DNA of 64,000 nucleotides from Companilactobacillus farciminis KCTC 3681 = DSM 20184 (GCF_002706745.1 NZ_CP017702.1:124001-188000); one strand, 5' to 3'. Numbered from the stretch's first letter, positions 17,096-28,313 are shown. Notes: generated from the sequence alone by a model not told the origin. Numbers and translations are program-made.

Positions 17096-18027
17096 TATTC
17101 TTTACCTCCGTTTCCTAGTCTAATTCTTGGATCGATTAGTCCATAAAGGATATCGACGATCAAGTAAACTATGATTAATAAGAATGAATAGAAGATTGTA
17201 AGACCCATGATAGTAGGGTAGTCATTTGTAGTAATTGATTTAACGAATTGTTCACCAATACCAGGGATTGAGAAGATGTTCTCAACAACCATAGAACCAG
17301 TCATAACAGAAACTGCCATTGGACCGATGATAGTAACAACTGGAATCAATGAATTACGTAAGGCGTGCTTTGTAACAACTTTCCAGTTAGAGTTACCTTT
17401 TGATTTGGCTAATTCGATATAGTCACTACTCAAAACGTCCACCATTTCGGTTCTCATGAAACGAGCGACAGTACCTAATGGCAATGCGGCTAGAGCAATT
17501 GTTGGAAGGACACTTGATTGGAAGTTGTCCCATAGAGCAACTGGATAAATCTTCCATTTGTAGGCTAGGTAGAACTGAAGTAAAACGGCTAAAACGAAAG
17601 ATGGAATTGATAGGCCAAGAATTGAAACGAATGTTGCAAGTGTATCAACCCATGTGTTTTTACGAATAGCAGCAACGGCACCAAGTAAGATACCGAAGAT
17701 AGTACCAACGATCATAGCTTGAGCACCAATTTGCATTGATGGAGCAAGTCTTTGACCGATTAATAATGTAACGGGTTCATTGTTGAATTGGAAGGAAGTA
17801 CCAAGATTTCCTTGTAATAACCCACCGAGATAACGAACATATTGAACAAATACTGATTGATCCAATCCATATTGGGCTTTAACGATCTTCAGTTGTTCCG
17901 CGGACATACGGTTCTGGTTAGAGAACGGTGTACCAGGAAGCATCTTCATCAAGAAGAAAGTTATTGTCGCAATAATGAAGAGGGTCAAGAATAAATAAAA
18001 AATTCTTCTGAGAATATATTTAGTCAT
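17095..18027 (-). CDS. oppB: Oligopeptide ABC transporter permease OppB
   Basis: 310 residues, six membrane segments. 'YILRRIFYLFLTLFIIATITF' start, 'LPGTPF', 'QYGLDQSVFVQYVRYL', 'GNLGTSF' and the EAA loop 'LAKSKGNSNWKVVTKHALRN' define OppB/DppB. Follows oppA by 23 bases. Confidence 0.95.
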   Translation of the reverse strand: MTKYILRRIFYLFLTLFIIATITFFLMKMLPGTPFSNQNRMSAEQLKIVKAQYGLDQSVFVQYVRYLGGLLQGNLGTSFQFNNEPVTLLIGQRLAPSMQIGAQAMIVGTIFGILLGAVAAIRKNTWVDTLATFVSILGLSIPSFVLAVLLQFYLAYKWKIYPVALWDNFQSSVLPTIALAALPLGTVARFMRTEMVDVLSSDYIELAKSKGNSNWKVVTKHALRNSLIPVVTIIGPMAVSVMTGSMVVENIFSIPGIGEQFVKSITTNDYPTIMGLTIFYSFLLIIVYLIVDILYGLIDPRIRLGNGGKE

Positions 18028-18050
18028 TATTTAATCTCCCTCACCTTTAG

Positions 18051-19688
<1,638 letters not shown>

Positions 19689-19709
19689 TGTTTAACCTCC
19701 CTAAAGTAA

Positions 19710-19771
19710 TTATTCTTAGAATAAACTAATGAATATTAAAATACAATGCCCTTAATTAGAAAAATTCTAAT
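19710..19771 (-). promoter_or_regulatory. oppA upstream region with two inverted repeats
   Basis: TTATTCT-T-AGAATAA (19710-19724) and ATTAGAA-AAA-TTCTAAT (19755-19771) are perfect 7-bp inverted repeats within 85 bases of the oppA start. Their AATTTT-TCT core loosely recalls CodY boxes and a similar ATTAGAATTTTC block lies before the glutamine transporter (43621). The factor is not certain. Confidence 0.35.
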
Positions 19772-19828
19772 GTTTATAAAATAATAATACATTATGGACA
19801 AAAATGCAAAGAAAAACAGAGAAATCTG

Positions 19829-21121
<1,293 letters not shown>

Positions 21122-21292
21122 AAATCCTCCTGGTGGCACTAATTACCCCAGGGTAACAATGCCATTTTATTATAAATTATTTGCAATGATATTAATTCTT
21201 AAGCGCATGATGAAATACCATCCTTTCAATAAACTGTTTAAATAATAACATGGAAGACCCTTTGAAGCTATATAATAGGTAGAAATAGCTTT

Positions 21293-21499
21293 TTACATTA
21301 AAGGATTGCGGTCATTTTCTTTTTTAGGCTTTGGCTTGTGAAATAAGCTGAGTAGGAAGAATACTACTGCAGCAATGATGAAGATAGCATCGATTAAGAG
21401 CCAGGTTGATTCAGTTGAGTGGTCGATAAAAATAATGCCGACTACTAGCATGGCAACGCCATACCAAAAATTGATTGTCTTATAAAATTGTTTGTTCAT
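21293..21499 (-). CDS. Small two-helix membrane protein
   Basis: 68 residues with two hydrophobic segments and a basic C-terminal tail (HKPKPKKENDR). AGGAG lies just before the ATG. The start 'FYKTINFWYG' resembles the small protein at 32533 ('FYKVKYFWIG'), suggesting one family of short membrane proteins in this genome. Function unknown. Confidence 0.6.
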   Translation of the reverse strand: MNKQFYKTINFWYGVAMLVVGIIFIDHSTESTWLLIDAIFIIAAVVFFLLSLFHKPKPKKENDRNPLM

Positions 21500-21615
21500 A
21501 ATTTCTCCTGATAATTAATAAAATGTATACGTTTTATTATACACCAGACAATCGTACAAAAATGGTATCTATTCTAGCCAAAATCAGTTATATTAATATA
21601 CGGGTGAAAATACAA

Positions 21616-21966
21616 ATGGATAATTCAAAACAAAAATTATTGCTGTCGTTATTAGTTGAATTCGAGAAATCTTTTAGCAAGCAAATTAATGAATCAGTAA
21701 TTAATCAAGAAATTGAGCAGTTGGTAACTGACTCAGTTCAAGAACTTTCCAATAAACAATATCGCGGTTCACTCTTTGACAAGCGAGTTAACGAATTAAT
21801 CAAATCTGTTAACCATGCTAAAAGTGATGAACACTTAATTTTTAATGATTATTCGAGACGTCTGTGGGAACAAATTTCTCAGATTTCTCAACGAACGACT
21901 AGTTTCGAGACAGCCTATTCTTTAATAGATATTCTTAATTCAAAAAATGCTTCCCTACGATTGTAG
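21616..21966 (+). CDS. Small helical protein, possible bacteriocin-immunity-like
   Basis: 116 residues from the ATG at 21616 (GGGTG ten bases upstream); an earlier in-frame start adds an unlikely 31-residue extension. Charged and wholly helical in character, with no membrane segment. Its size and position at the downstream end of the LytTR/AgrC-like operon suggest an immunity-type four-helix protein, but I see no decisive motif. Convergent with the response regulator across a shared terminator. Confidence 0.5.
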   Translation: MDNSKQKLLLSLLVEFEKSFSKQINESVINQEIEQLVTDSVQELSNKQYRGSLFDKRVNELIKSVNHAKSDEHLIFNDYSRRLWEQISQISQRTTSFETAYSLIDILNSKNASLRL

Positions 21967-21982
21967 GAGAAGCATTTTTTTG
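21942..21982. terminator. Bidirectional terminator
   Basis: AAAAAATGCTTC/GAAGCATTTTTT with an inner CCTAC/GTAGG pairing separated by a bulged A. It ends both the 116-residue gene and the minus-strand regulatory operon. Confidence 0.88.
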
Positions 21983-21986
21983 ATAG

Positions 21987-22733
21987 TTATAATTCTTGTT
22001 GGATGACTTGCTTGAGCTTTTTTGATTTACCGATGGAAAATTTCCGAGTAGAGCCGTCTAAAAATCGGATTTTTCGAATGGAGAAATCAACGTGCTGAAT
22101 ATTTTCAGGGTTAATCAAACATGAACGACTGATTCGGAAGAGAAAATCATATTTTTCTTCCAATTCAGTTAATTTTCCATAAAATTCGAAGCGGCCATTG
22201 GTAGAAATTAAATTGAGACGGTGTGGGATATCAGAAGCTTCCAAAAAGATAACTTCCGAACGGTCTAAGTTATAAACTTGAGAGCCAACTTCAAATGAGA
22301 AACCTTTGTGTTGAACGTTTCTAGTCTTGTCGATTAACTCTTTGGCGTAATCGAGTGTATCATAAATTTCTTGACGATAATCATCCAGAGGCTGGTCTTT
22401 TTCGATGAAGTCTAATGCGGCAACTTTACGTTTCAAAGTCAAAGGGGCTAATTCATCATGCGTTGTAACGAAGATTATTTCAGCTTGAACGTCAGTCTGA
22501 CGAATGATTTGAGCCAATTGAATACCGTTGATCTGTGCTTTTAAATCAATATCGAGAAAATAAATACCGTTTTGAGGAGCTTCCTTTTCTAAGAAATCCA
22601 CTACGGCATCGGGGTTACTAGCTTGTAGGGCAACGTGAAATTCATTATGAAAGAGAATGTAATTTTCCATTAGATCATTTAGTTGGTGTAGTTGAATTGT
22701 TTCATCTTCGCAAAGAACGATAGGATAGCTCAT
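21987..22733 (-). CDS. LytTR-family response regulator (AgrA/PlnC-like)
   Basis: 248 residues. Receiver domain about 1-125 with the acidic pocket 'CEDE' (8-11), phospho-acceptor Asp61 in 'YFLDIDL', and 'VTTHDE'. The C-terminal LytTR DNA-binding domain (about 145-248) includes 'EVIFLEASDIPHRLNLIS' and 'FRISRSCLINPENI'. Such regulators bind paired repeats about 21-22 bp apart. Repeats of that kind precede the small RNAs at 13.3 and 13.8 kb and possibly the gene at 25501. One base separates it from the second kinase gene. Confidence 0.93.
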   Translation of the reverse strand: MSYPIVLCEDETIQLHQLNDLMENYILFHNEFHVALQASNPDAVVDFLEKEAPQNGIYFLDIDLKAQINGIQLAQIIRQTDVQAEIIFVTTHDELAPLTLKRKVAALDFIEKDQPLDDYRQEIYDTLDYAKELIDKTRNVQHKGFSFEVGSQVYNLDRSEVIFLEASDIPHRLNLISTNGRFEFYGKLTELEEKYDFLFRISRSCLINPENIQHVDFSIRKIRFLDGSTRKFSIGKSKKLKQVIQQEL

Positions 22734-22734
22734 T

Positions 22735-24003
22735 TTATCTTGCTCCTTTGATTAATGTGATGTGGAATCGAAACCACTTGGCATTTTTACTATGTTGAAT
22801 GAATAAATTAGAATACTGTTTCTTTAATTCCTTAATGGGTAAGAGTTCCAAATAATCTTTTTCCATTTTGGTAGTTGGCAAATTAGATAAAGTATTGTTG
22901 ATCAGAAAAGCTAACTGTTGATCCTCTTGAATAATCGACAGCTGAATCTCGCCATGAGTTTGTGTCTGCGTATCAGTGATAGCATTGTCGATAGCTTGGT
23001 TGAGCAATTTAATTAAATCGAGGATGTTGATTGGTACTTCAGATAATTTTTGGGCACAAGTGAAGTGAACCGTAACGTCAGCTTGGTTGATAGTACGTAA
23101 TTTACTGATAAAAAGACTCTTTAAATAAGGATTTTTGACATTATTTAAGTCTTGATACAAATCCATTGATAAATTATTCAAATAGTCGTCTGAATAATTT
23201 TCTAAATTGTCCAAAGCCTGATTGATTGCTTGAGGGCTCTTTTCTTGGACGACAGTTTTTAAACTGAAAAGTAAATTCTTATAATCGTGTTTGAAATGGC
23301 GCAATTTCAATTGATCACTTTCTAATTGGTCAGTGTAGAGCTTTAGATTGTGGACCTGCTCTTTGGAAAATTGATCTTGATAAATTTCTTGTCGTTTACG
23401 GTGAGCCTTAATGAAGATAAATACGATGAAATTGAGTTGAATGAGAACAAAAATCAAAATTCCCGTAATTAGAGTGGTATAGGTTTGGAAATGCTGCAAG
23501 AGTATGAGTGCCATGTATAGGGCTACGTAAAGATAACCAATCAAGATACCGATTATAGCGTTATGACGGTTAATGAAGAAAGCCGTTAAATTAAAATAAT
23601 TGTAAAAATAAACGAAAGCAACAGAAAGAATGAACTCCAATAAACCAACTGTTAGTGAACAAGCGTAATTATCGAAACCTGTTGGGAACAATAACATAAT
23701 GAGTGGGGTTGGGATGAGAACTGCTAGTAGTTTAACTAATAAGTTTAGGATGATTAGATTAATTAAATAGTAGTTATTCTCCTTAGAATGCAGTTGCCAA
23801 TAAATAATCACAAAAATTATTGGTAAAGCAAAACCAGCTAAAAATAAGTGAAGAATAACTGAAATAAACACTAACAGAGTGTATTTTTGGAGACGTATTT
23901 TATCTGGAAACCTAGTATGATAGGTCAAGTTCAAAACGTAGTAAAAAATACTCCAAGATAAGATCAATCTTAGAATATGCGGATCTGATAAGTTTATGAG
24001 CAT
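22735..24003 (-). CDS. AgrC-like (HPK10) sensor histidine kinase with a degenerate ATP-binding site
   Basis: 422 residues. Six or so membrane segments (1-200), a coiled linker, then an intact H-box 'RHFKHDYKN' with His239, the HPK10 form. The N-box 'AIDNAITD' is present. The glycine-rich ATP lid is missing: where the sister kinase has 'GFTTKKNHSGFGLVNV', this protein has 'DYLELLPIKELKKQ'. It can probably accept phosphate but not bind ATP well. Likely senses a peptide or membrane signal. Second in the HK-HK-RR operon, ten bases after its sister. Confidence 0.85.
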   Translation of the reverse strand: MLINLSDPHILRLILSWSIFYYVLNLTYHTRFPDKIRLQKYTLLVFISVILHLFLAGFALPIIFVIIYWQLHSKENNYYLINLIILNLLVKLLAVLIPTPLIMLLFPTGFDNYACSLTVGLLEFILSVAFVYFYNYFNLTAFFINRHNAIIGILIGYLYVALYMALILLQHFQTYTTLITGILIFVLIQLNFIVFIFIKAHRKRQEIYQDQFSKEQVHNLKLYTDQLESDQLKLRHFKHDYKNLLFSLKTVVQEKSPQAINQALDNLENYSDDYLNNLSMDLYQDLNNVKNPYLKSLFISKLRTINQADVTVHFTCAQKLSEVPINILDLIKLLNQAIDNAITDTQTQTHGEIQLSIIQEDQQLAFLINNTLSNLPTTKMEKDYLELLPIKELKKQYSNLFIQHSKNAKWFRFHITLIKGAR

Positions 24004-24013
24004 AGCTCCTCCA

Positions 24014-25303
24014 TTATTTGATAATTACGATAGTTAGATTGAACCAGTGGTGGTTTTGACGATATTGTACGAATAAGTTGGGATATTTTTTTTCAATGTC
24101 AGCAACATTGACTAGTCCGAAACCAGAATGGTTCTTCTTGGTAGTAAAGCCATCTTGCATCATCTTTGTAACGTCGTTATGCGAAAAAATAGTGTTGTTG
24201 ATAATGATAGATAGCTGTTTTGATTCCTGGATTAGAGCGATTTGGATCTCGCCTTTGTTCTTGGCTGTCGCTTCAATAGCATTGTCGAGAGAAATTCCGA
24301 GTAATCGAACCAAATCAAAGATATTAATGTTTAATTTGTCGACGACGTCTTGGCATTCGAAATGACAATTGATTTTCTTTTGACTGATCAGAGTTAATTT
24401 ACTGATAAGAAGGCTCTTTAAATAAGAATTCTGAACGTTATTTAAATCCTTGAACAGTTGCATTGAGATATTATCAAAGTAACTGTCAGAATAGCTTTCA
24501 AGATTAGTTAGTGATTTTTGGATTTCTGAGTAGTCACTCGTTTGAGAAATTCTTCTTAAACCAGAGATGGTTTTTTTGTAATTATGTTCAAATTTTTGAA
24601 GGTTGATTTGGTCGTGTTCCAATTGATCGGTATACATTTTTAGGTTTTTTAGTTGTTCTTTAGTAAGTTCGCGGCTATAAGCTTCTTTTTGGGTTTGATC
24701 ACTTTTCAAAAATAGAATGACGATAAATGCACATTGTATTAAGATGAACAGCATTGCTCCAGAAACTAAATCGGAATAAACTTGGTAGTTTTGAATAATT
24801 TGCATGAAAAAATAAATAACAATAAATAGATAACCGAATAATAAGGTGAATAAATAGGAATGCTTGATATTCCAATGTTCTTCTAAATTAAAATAGCGAT
24901 AAGTCAGAATGAAGCATAAATTGAGGGCAAGCTCGATGATGACTGTGATTAAAACGAAACTGATACTGCCAAATAGGCTTTTAGTGGAGATGTGATAATC
25001 ATAAAAAACAATAGTAGTCGTGTCCGCAAAAAATTCAGAAATTAAACGTAATAATGAACTCAAGATGATGGTATTGATCAAGAAAAAGTTTATCTTAGGA
25101 TGATGTCCAAAAGTTAAATAAAGTAAAATTGCGGTAATAAAATATGACCAATTTCCTAGAAAAATTTGACTAAAACTCGAAAAAATCCATAGAACTATTA
25201 GGGGATAAACTTTGGGACGAAAGAGCTGGTTGAAGACACAATAAAAAATGCCCCAAGTTAAAATTTGCCCAATATTATAGACAAATGGCACAATATAAAT
25301 CAT
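24014..25303 (-). CDS. AgrC-like (HPK10) sensor histidine kinase with a degenerate H-box
   Basis: 429 residues, same architecture as its neighbour and clearly a tandem paralogue ('KSLLISKL', 'SYLKSL', 'KEQLKNLKMYTDQLE'). The catalytic domain looks intact: 'SLDNAIEATAKNKGEI' and 'HSGFGLVNV'. The H-box is weakened: 'KFEHNYKKT', with His240 followed by Asn rather than Asp and Lys in place of the conserved Asn. It may phosphorylate the sister kinase in trans. The ribosome site is GGGGGG (25309-25314 on the plus strand as C6), unusually G-pure. First gene of the operon. Confidence 0.85.
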   Translation of the reverse strand: MIYIVPFVYNIGQILTWGIFYCVFNQLFRPKVYPLIVLWIFSSFSQIFLGNWSYFITAILLYLTFGHHPKINFFLINTIILSSLLRLISEFFADTTTIVFYDYHISTKSLFGSISFVLITVIIELALNLCFILTYRYFNLEEHWNIKHSYLFTLLFGYLFIVIYFFMQIIQNYQVYSDLVSGAMLFILIQCAFIVILFLKSDQTQKEAYSRELTKEQLKNLKMYTDQLEHDQINLQKFEHNYKKTISGLRRISQTSDYSEIQKSLTNLESYSDSYFDNISMQLFKDLNNVQNSYLKSLLISKLTLISQKKINCHFECQDVVDKLNINIFDLVRLLGISLDNAIEATAKNKGEIQIALIQESKQLSIIINNTIFSHNDVTKMMQDGFTTKKNHSGFGLVNVADIEKKYPNLFVQYRQNHHWFNLTIVIIK

Positions 25304-25308
25304 TTTAT

Positions 25309-25334
25309 CCCCCCTTTATGTATTAATTATCGCA
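25309..25334 (-). promoter_or_regulatory. Extended -10 promoter and G6 ribosome site of the kinase operon
   Basis: On the minus strand TGC-GATAAT (25326-25334) is an extended -10, followed within about 15 bases by AAAGGGGGGATAAAATG, so the 5' leader is very short. The AGGGGGGA block is complementary over 8 bases to the loop of the hairpin at 13590-13629 in small RNA 1. Confidence 0.5.
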
Positions 25335-25392
25335 TAATTACTCATAAATTAATTATGGATATCCTGAGAGGGGGAAATATCTTCTCGAAATC

Positions 25393-25422
25393 TAGTTTCA
25401 GGAATAGAAAAACTACGTTCAT
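25393..25422 (+). promoter_or_regulatory. PlnC-like direct repeats before the immunity-like gene
   Basis: TAGTTTCAG (25393-25401) and TACGTTCAT (25414-25422) are spaced 21 bases apart. TACGTTCAT differs at one position from the plantaricin repeat TACGTTAAT as I recall it. A TTAGAT -10-like element (25454-25459) lies at the expected distance. Suggests control by the LytTR regulator encoded divergently. Confidence 0.45.
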
Positions 25423-25500
25423 GATATTTTGACAGGACTTTTCAAACAAAATGTTAGATTGAATGTACGCGAAACGCATGTTTTGAAGGGAAGATTTACG

Positions 25501-25794
25501 ATGGATAAAGTGGAAAAAATGATGAGACAATTAAGTCAGGCTTATAATGACCCAGAAATGGATAAACGCCCCGATTTGAAAGAAGTAATTTTTAGAGCTG
25601 CTCAGGAACTAGAAAAGGATGGTACAGCTGATTTGGTCGCCTCAAAATTGTGCAAGGAAATTCCTGTCGATTATTTAATCAATAAGAAAGATTTCCCTGA
25701 AGCAATGTTCAAATTGTATTATCAATTAAAGGGCAAAGAGACAAGGTATGACGGTATTGCGATGGCATCTATTTTTAGTAGTGTTTGGTTCTAA
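25501..25794 (+). CDS. Bacteriocin-immunity-like small protein
   Basis: 97 residues from the ATG at 25501, with GAAGGGAAG upstream; a longer in-frame extension to 25429 has no ribosome site. Helical and charged, with 'DPEMDKRPDLKEVIFRAAQELEKDG' (family-like first helices), 'VDYLINKKDFPEAMFKLYYQL' and a C-terminal 'RYDGIAMASIFSS'. This layout resembles enterocin-A-type immunity proteins, cytoplasmic four-helix bundles protecting against class II bacteriocins. No bacteriocin gene is visible nearby. The IS element begins at its stop codon, so the original C-terminus may differ. Confidence 0.6.
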   Translation: MDKVEKMMRQLSQAYNDPEMDKRPDLKEVIFRAAQELEKDGTADLVASKLCKEIPVDYLINKKDFPEAMFKLYYQLKGKETRYDGIAMASIFSSVWF

Positions 25795-25872
25795 AAAAAG
25801 TTCCACTAGAATAATCTTGCGTTGGCACCTGTCAAGTTGATATTTGAAATAATATAAAAATTGAATATTTTT

Positions 25873-26766
25873 TTAGATGGCCATATCCCAGTGTTCTGCT
25901 GGGGTATGGCCATTTATTGTTTGTGATCTGTTTATATGATTGAAATAGTGAATTCCTTCGTTGACAAGTTTGACTAGTTCTTTGTAAGTCTTAGGCATTG
26001 GATGGCGATTCATCCAACGTAATTTGAATTCACTCCACCAACGTTCCATTGGTGAATTATCGTACGGTGTACCTGGTCTTGACATACTTCTAATAACGCC
26101 ATGTTCATCTAAAAAATTTCCAAATGATAATGACGTAAACGCTGATCCGCGGTCCGTATGGACCATCGGACACACATTACCAGCTTTTGTAAATGCACGT
26201 TGAAATACAATTATTTCAGCTGCTGAAGTTTCTGTAAGGCTGATATTACTTGAAATTAAATAACGACCGTAGAGGTCTAAAACTCCACTCAAACGGACTT
26301 TATATTCGCCGTTTAAGCCGTAAGGAATTTCTGTTGAGTCACATAACCAGACTTGATTAGGTCCCGTTACCTCGAAATTTTGATTCAGTACATTATCTTG
26401 TATATAAATCTCTTTTTGTTTAGAACGATTGTGTTTCTTGATTCTAGACTGACATTTAATGTCTAATTCTCTCATTAAACGTTTCACTTGTTTAAGTGAA
26501 ACCTTAAATGTGATTTGATTATCCGCTAATAGGTTAATCAATATCTTGCCTGCACCAATAGTCTTAGTATTTAATTCGTACCAGTACATAATACGTTCTT
26601 TTAATAGCTTATCTTGAAGTTCCTTTTCCGTTTCTGTACGAGTCCAGTATTTGCTATATGCTTGTCGGCTAACACCGACAACGCGCAGTAAAACGGTTAT
26701 GGCTCCATGATTATTTTGACTGACTTCCTTTATTGCCTGGTAAGCCAATCTATGTTGTTGTTTCAC
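25873..26766 (-). CDS. IS3-family transposase OrfB (DDE integrase core)
   Basis: 297 residues. HTH_21-like N-terminus ('SRQAYSKYW'), then the rve domain with catalytic residues in 'VWLCDSTEI', 'MVHTDRGSAF' and 'NSPMERWWSEFK', and the C-terminal 'YFNHINRSQTINGHTPAEHW'. Starts at GTG overlapping the OrfA stop. An A7 run 24 bases upstream (26790-26796 as T7) permits a -1 frameshift that would fuse OrfA to OrfB, the standard IS3 mechanism; the -1 frame is open between the two. Confidence 0.92.
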   Translation of the reverse strand: MKQQHRLAYQAIKEVSQNNHGAITVLLRVVGVSRQAYSKYWTRTETEKELQDKLLKERIMYWYELNTKTIGAGKILINLLADNQITFKVSLKQVKRLMRELDIKCQSRIKKHNRSKQKEIYIQDNVLNQNFEVTGPNQVWLCDSTEIPYGLNGEYKVRLSGVLDLYGRYLISSNISLTETSAAEIIVFQRAFTKAGNVCPMVHTDRGSAFTSLSFGNFLDEHGVIRSMSRPGTPYDNSPMERWWSEFKLRWMNRHPMPKTYKELVKLVNEGIHYFNHINRSQTINGHTPAEHWDMAI

Positions 26767-27437
26767 CCCCTGTGCTGAATTTCTTGCAATTTTTTTGCGA
26801 ATTCCTCAATTAATTTTTGGTCTTTTAATTGGGATTCCAATTCTCTGATTTTTAAATGCGCTTTATCTAATTCTGTTAAGTCATCTTTTGCTTTGTGATG
26901 GCCCCGGCCATCGATCAAAGCTTTATAACCGCCGTCCTTGGATTTTAAAACCCAAGAACGAACTTGTTGATAAGATATGGAATACTTTTCTGCAGCTTCC
27001 TTATAAGTATGTTTGCCCTTAACGACATACTCTACGATTTCGATACGTTCTTCAAAGGTTATCTTTTTTTTCATAATGGAATTCTTCTTTCTTGGTGAGC
27101 CATCCTTCAACAGTTTTCCATTATTATACTTGAACACCCAGTCCGATACTTGAAAAGTATTTCTTAAACCATATTTATAGGCAATGGTTTCTAAAGAACC
27201 TTTACCTTCAAGATAGTCTGTCACGACTTGTAATTTAAATTTATATGAATATTTTGTACGCTTTGTTATTTCCTTCAGGCCGTCGATTCCATATTGATCG
27301 AAGAGATGGACCCATCTACGAAAAGTTTTATGAACAATATTATTTTTTCTGGCAAATGTTCTGAGTGGATAAGTTGACTCTTTGAATCCTAGCACTAAAT
27401 CTAGCTTTTCTTGAAGTGAGTGTTTACTTCTAGGCAT
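26763..27437 (-). CDS. IS3-family transposase OrfA (helix-turn-helix)
   Basis: 224 residues, longer than typical OrfA, with three successive helix-turn-helix repeats ('TFRRWVHLFDQYGIDGL', 'YKYGLRNTFQVSDWVFKY', 'YSISYQQVRSWVLKSKDGGY') and a C-terminal leucine-zipper-like helix ending 'EEFAKKLQEIQHRG'. Contains the slippery A-AAA-AAA just before its end. Confidence 0.9.
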   Translation of the reverse strand: MPRSKHSLQEKLDLVLGFKESTYPLRTFARKNNIVHKTFRRWVHLFDQYGIDGLKEITKRTKYSYKFKLQVVTDYLEGKGSLETIAYKYGLRNTFQVSDWVFKYNNGKLLKDGSPRKKNSIMKKKITFEERIEIVEYVVKGKHTYKEAAEKYSISYQQVRSWVLKSKDGGYKALIDGRGHHKAKDDLTELDKAHLKIRELESQLKDQKLIEEFAKKLQEIQHRG

Positions 27438-27545
27438 AGAAAAATCCTTTCATGAATATCAGATGAATTTATATTATTTCATCTGACAACCATAAAAGGA
27501 TTATCGCATCTCGAAGTTTTGAGATATCTAGTGGAACTTTTTGTT

Positions 27546-28133
27546 TTAATCGTTAATAAATTTGAGATTTTCTTCTGACAAATTAATTTTTGAGGCTTTG
27601 AATTCGTTTAAAAATAATCTTAATTTGGCGATGGTAGTTTGTGGATGCGTGAAGTAGTCTTTAGAAATGTCCAGATTGATCTTAGTCTTGTCGTCTAGAA
27701 TGATTTGGATTTTGACAGGACTGTTGATCATCAAAAATAATCCATACATCAAACTACCTTCTTCAGCCGCAATGAATTGAGCGGTTAGATCGGTATAGGT
27801 TGGTGGTAAGCCAGTAATAGTTATTTCTTTGATTTTAGTTTTATCGATTACTTTCATCGGCAATTTAGCTGGCGATACCATGGCAATGACGCGATTAGTA
27901 GTTTTACCGATATCGCTATAACGGATAAATTCTGGGCTTGATTCCCAATAATTGAAGATAGTCGGCAAAAAGAGAAGATAATGTCCAAGGAACATGACAC
28001 TAAACATGATGATTCCAACTTCGACACCAAGTGTTAATGAAATATTGGAGCCAAATAATAGTCCAACTGTTAGTCCCGTTAATAAGCTCAAACCTAACGG
28101 TCGGTAATTGACTTTTTTTCCGAATTTTAACAT
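27546..28133 (-). CDS. Membrane protein paralogous to the one at 33030
   Basis: 195 residues. Two membrane helices near the N-terminus ('LSLLTGLTVGLLFG', 'GIIMFSVMFLGHYLLFL') and a long cytoplasmic part. The start 'LKFGKKVNYRPL' and the pattern 'YWE ... S.A.V.PAK' match the protein at 33030 ('LEFGRKVSYKPL', 'AIIVPAK'), so the two paralogues bracket the ABC cassette. Function unknown. Confidence 0.6.
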   Translation of the reverse strand: MLKFGKKVNYRPLGLSLLTGLTVGLLFGSNISLTLGVEVGIIMFSVMFLGHYLLFLPTIFNYWESSPEFIRYSDIGKTTNRVIAMVSPAKLPMKVIDKTKIKEITITGLPPTYTDLTAQFIAAEEGSLMYGLFLMINSPVKIQIILDDKTKINLDISKDYFTHPQTTIAKLRLFLNEFKASKINLSEENLKFIND

Positions 28134-28244
28134 GATACATCAGTCTTTTCTATGTATCCATTCCCAATTTCAATGTTAATATAGCATGATTTTTGTTGAA
28201 TGTTATAAATATACCGTGGACAAATTGTACTAGAAAATAAATAA

Positions 28245-28277
28245 AAGTAATCAACATCAATCGGTTGCTTTTTTATT
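28245..28277 (+). terminator. Possible terminator before the ytrA-like promoter
   Basis: AAGTAATC and GGTTGCTT (with G-U pairs) around AACATCAATC, followed by T6. Nothing is known to be transcribed into it from the plus strand, so its role is uncertain; the minus-strand tail is also T-rich. Confidence 0.4.
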
Positions 28278-28283
28278 TGTCCT

Positions 28284-28313
28284 GTTATACTGTATTAGTG
28301 TACTAGAACAGTA
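28284..28313 (+). promoter_or_regulatory. Promoter and operator of the GntR/ABC operon
   Basis: TG-T-TATACT (28283-28291) is an extended -10. Over and after it lies the inverted repeat TACTGT (28288-28293) and ACAGTA (28308-28313), a likely autoregulatory operator for the YtrA-type repressor encoded next. Confidence 0.5.

Larger units (their letters stand above)
25795..27542 (-). mobile_element. IS3-family (IS150-like) insertion sequence
   Basis: About 1.75 kb bounded by 16-bp terminal inverted repeats AAAAAGTTCCACTAGA (25795-25810) and its complement (27527-27542). It holds orfA and orfB in the IS3 arrangement. Both ORFs are full length and the DDE residues are present, so it may be active. 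I see no clear target duplication. It separates two convergent genes and abuts the stop codon of the immunity-like gene. Confidence 0.88.

Noticed and set aside
22735..24003. Frameshift explaining the missing ATP lid in the second kinase
   Set aside because: The sequence either side continues to align with its sister in the same frame ('KKQYSNLFIQ' versus 'EKKYPNLFVQ'), so it is an in-frame divergence or deletion, not a frameshift.
25319..25360. A LytTR repeat set at the kinase operon promoter like that of the small RNAs
   Set aside because: TTACTCATAAATT resembles the small-RNA repeat, but the spacing is about 11 bases with no consistent 21-22 bp partner, so autoregulation is not supported by sequence.
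26763..27437. OrfA and OrfB of the IS as a broken transposase
   Set aside because: The two overlapping frames with an A7 slippery run are the normal IS3 arrangement for programmed -1 frameshifting.
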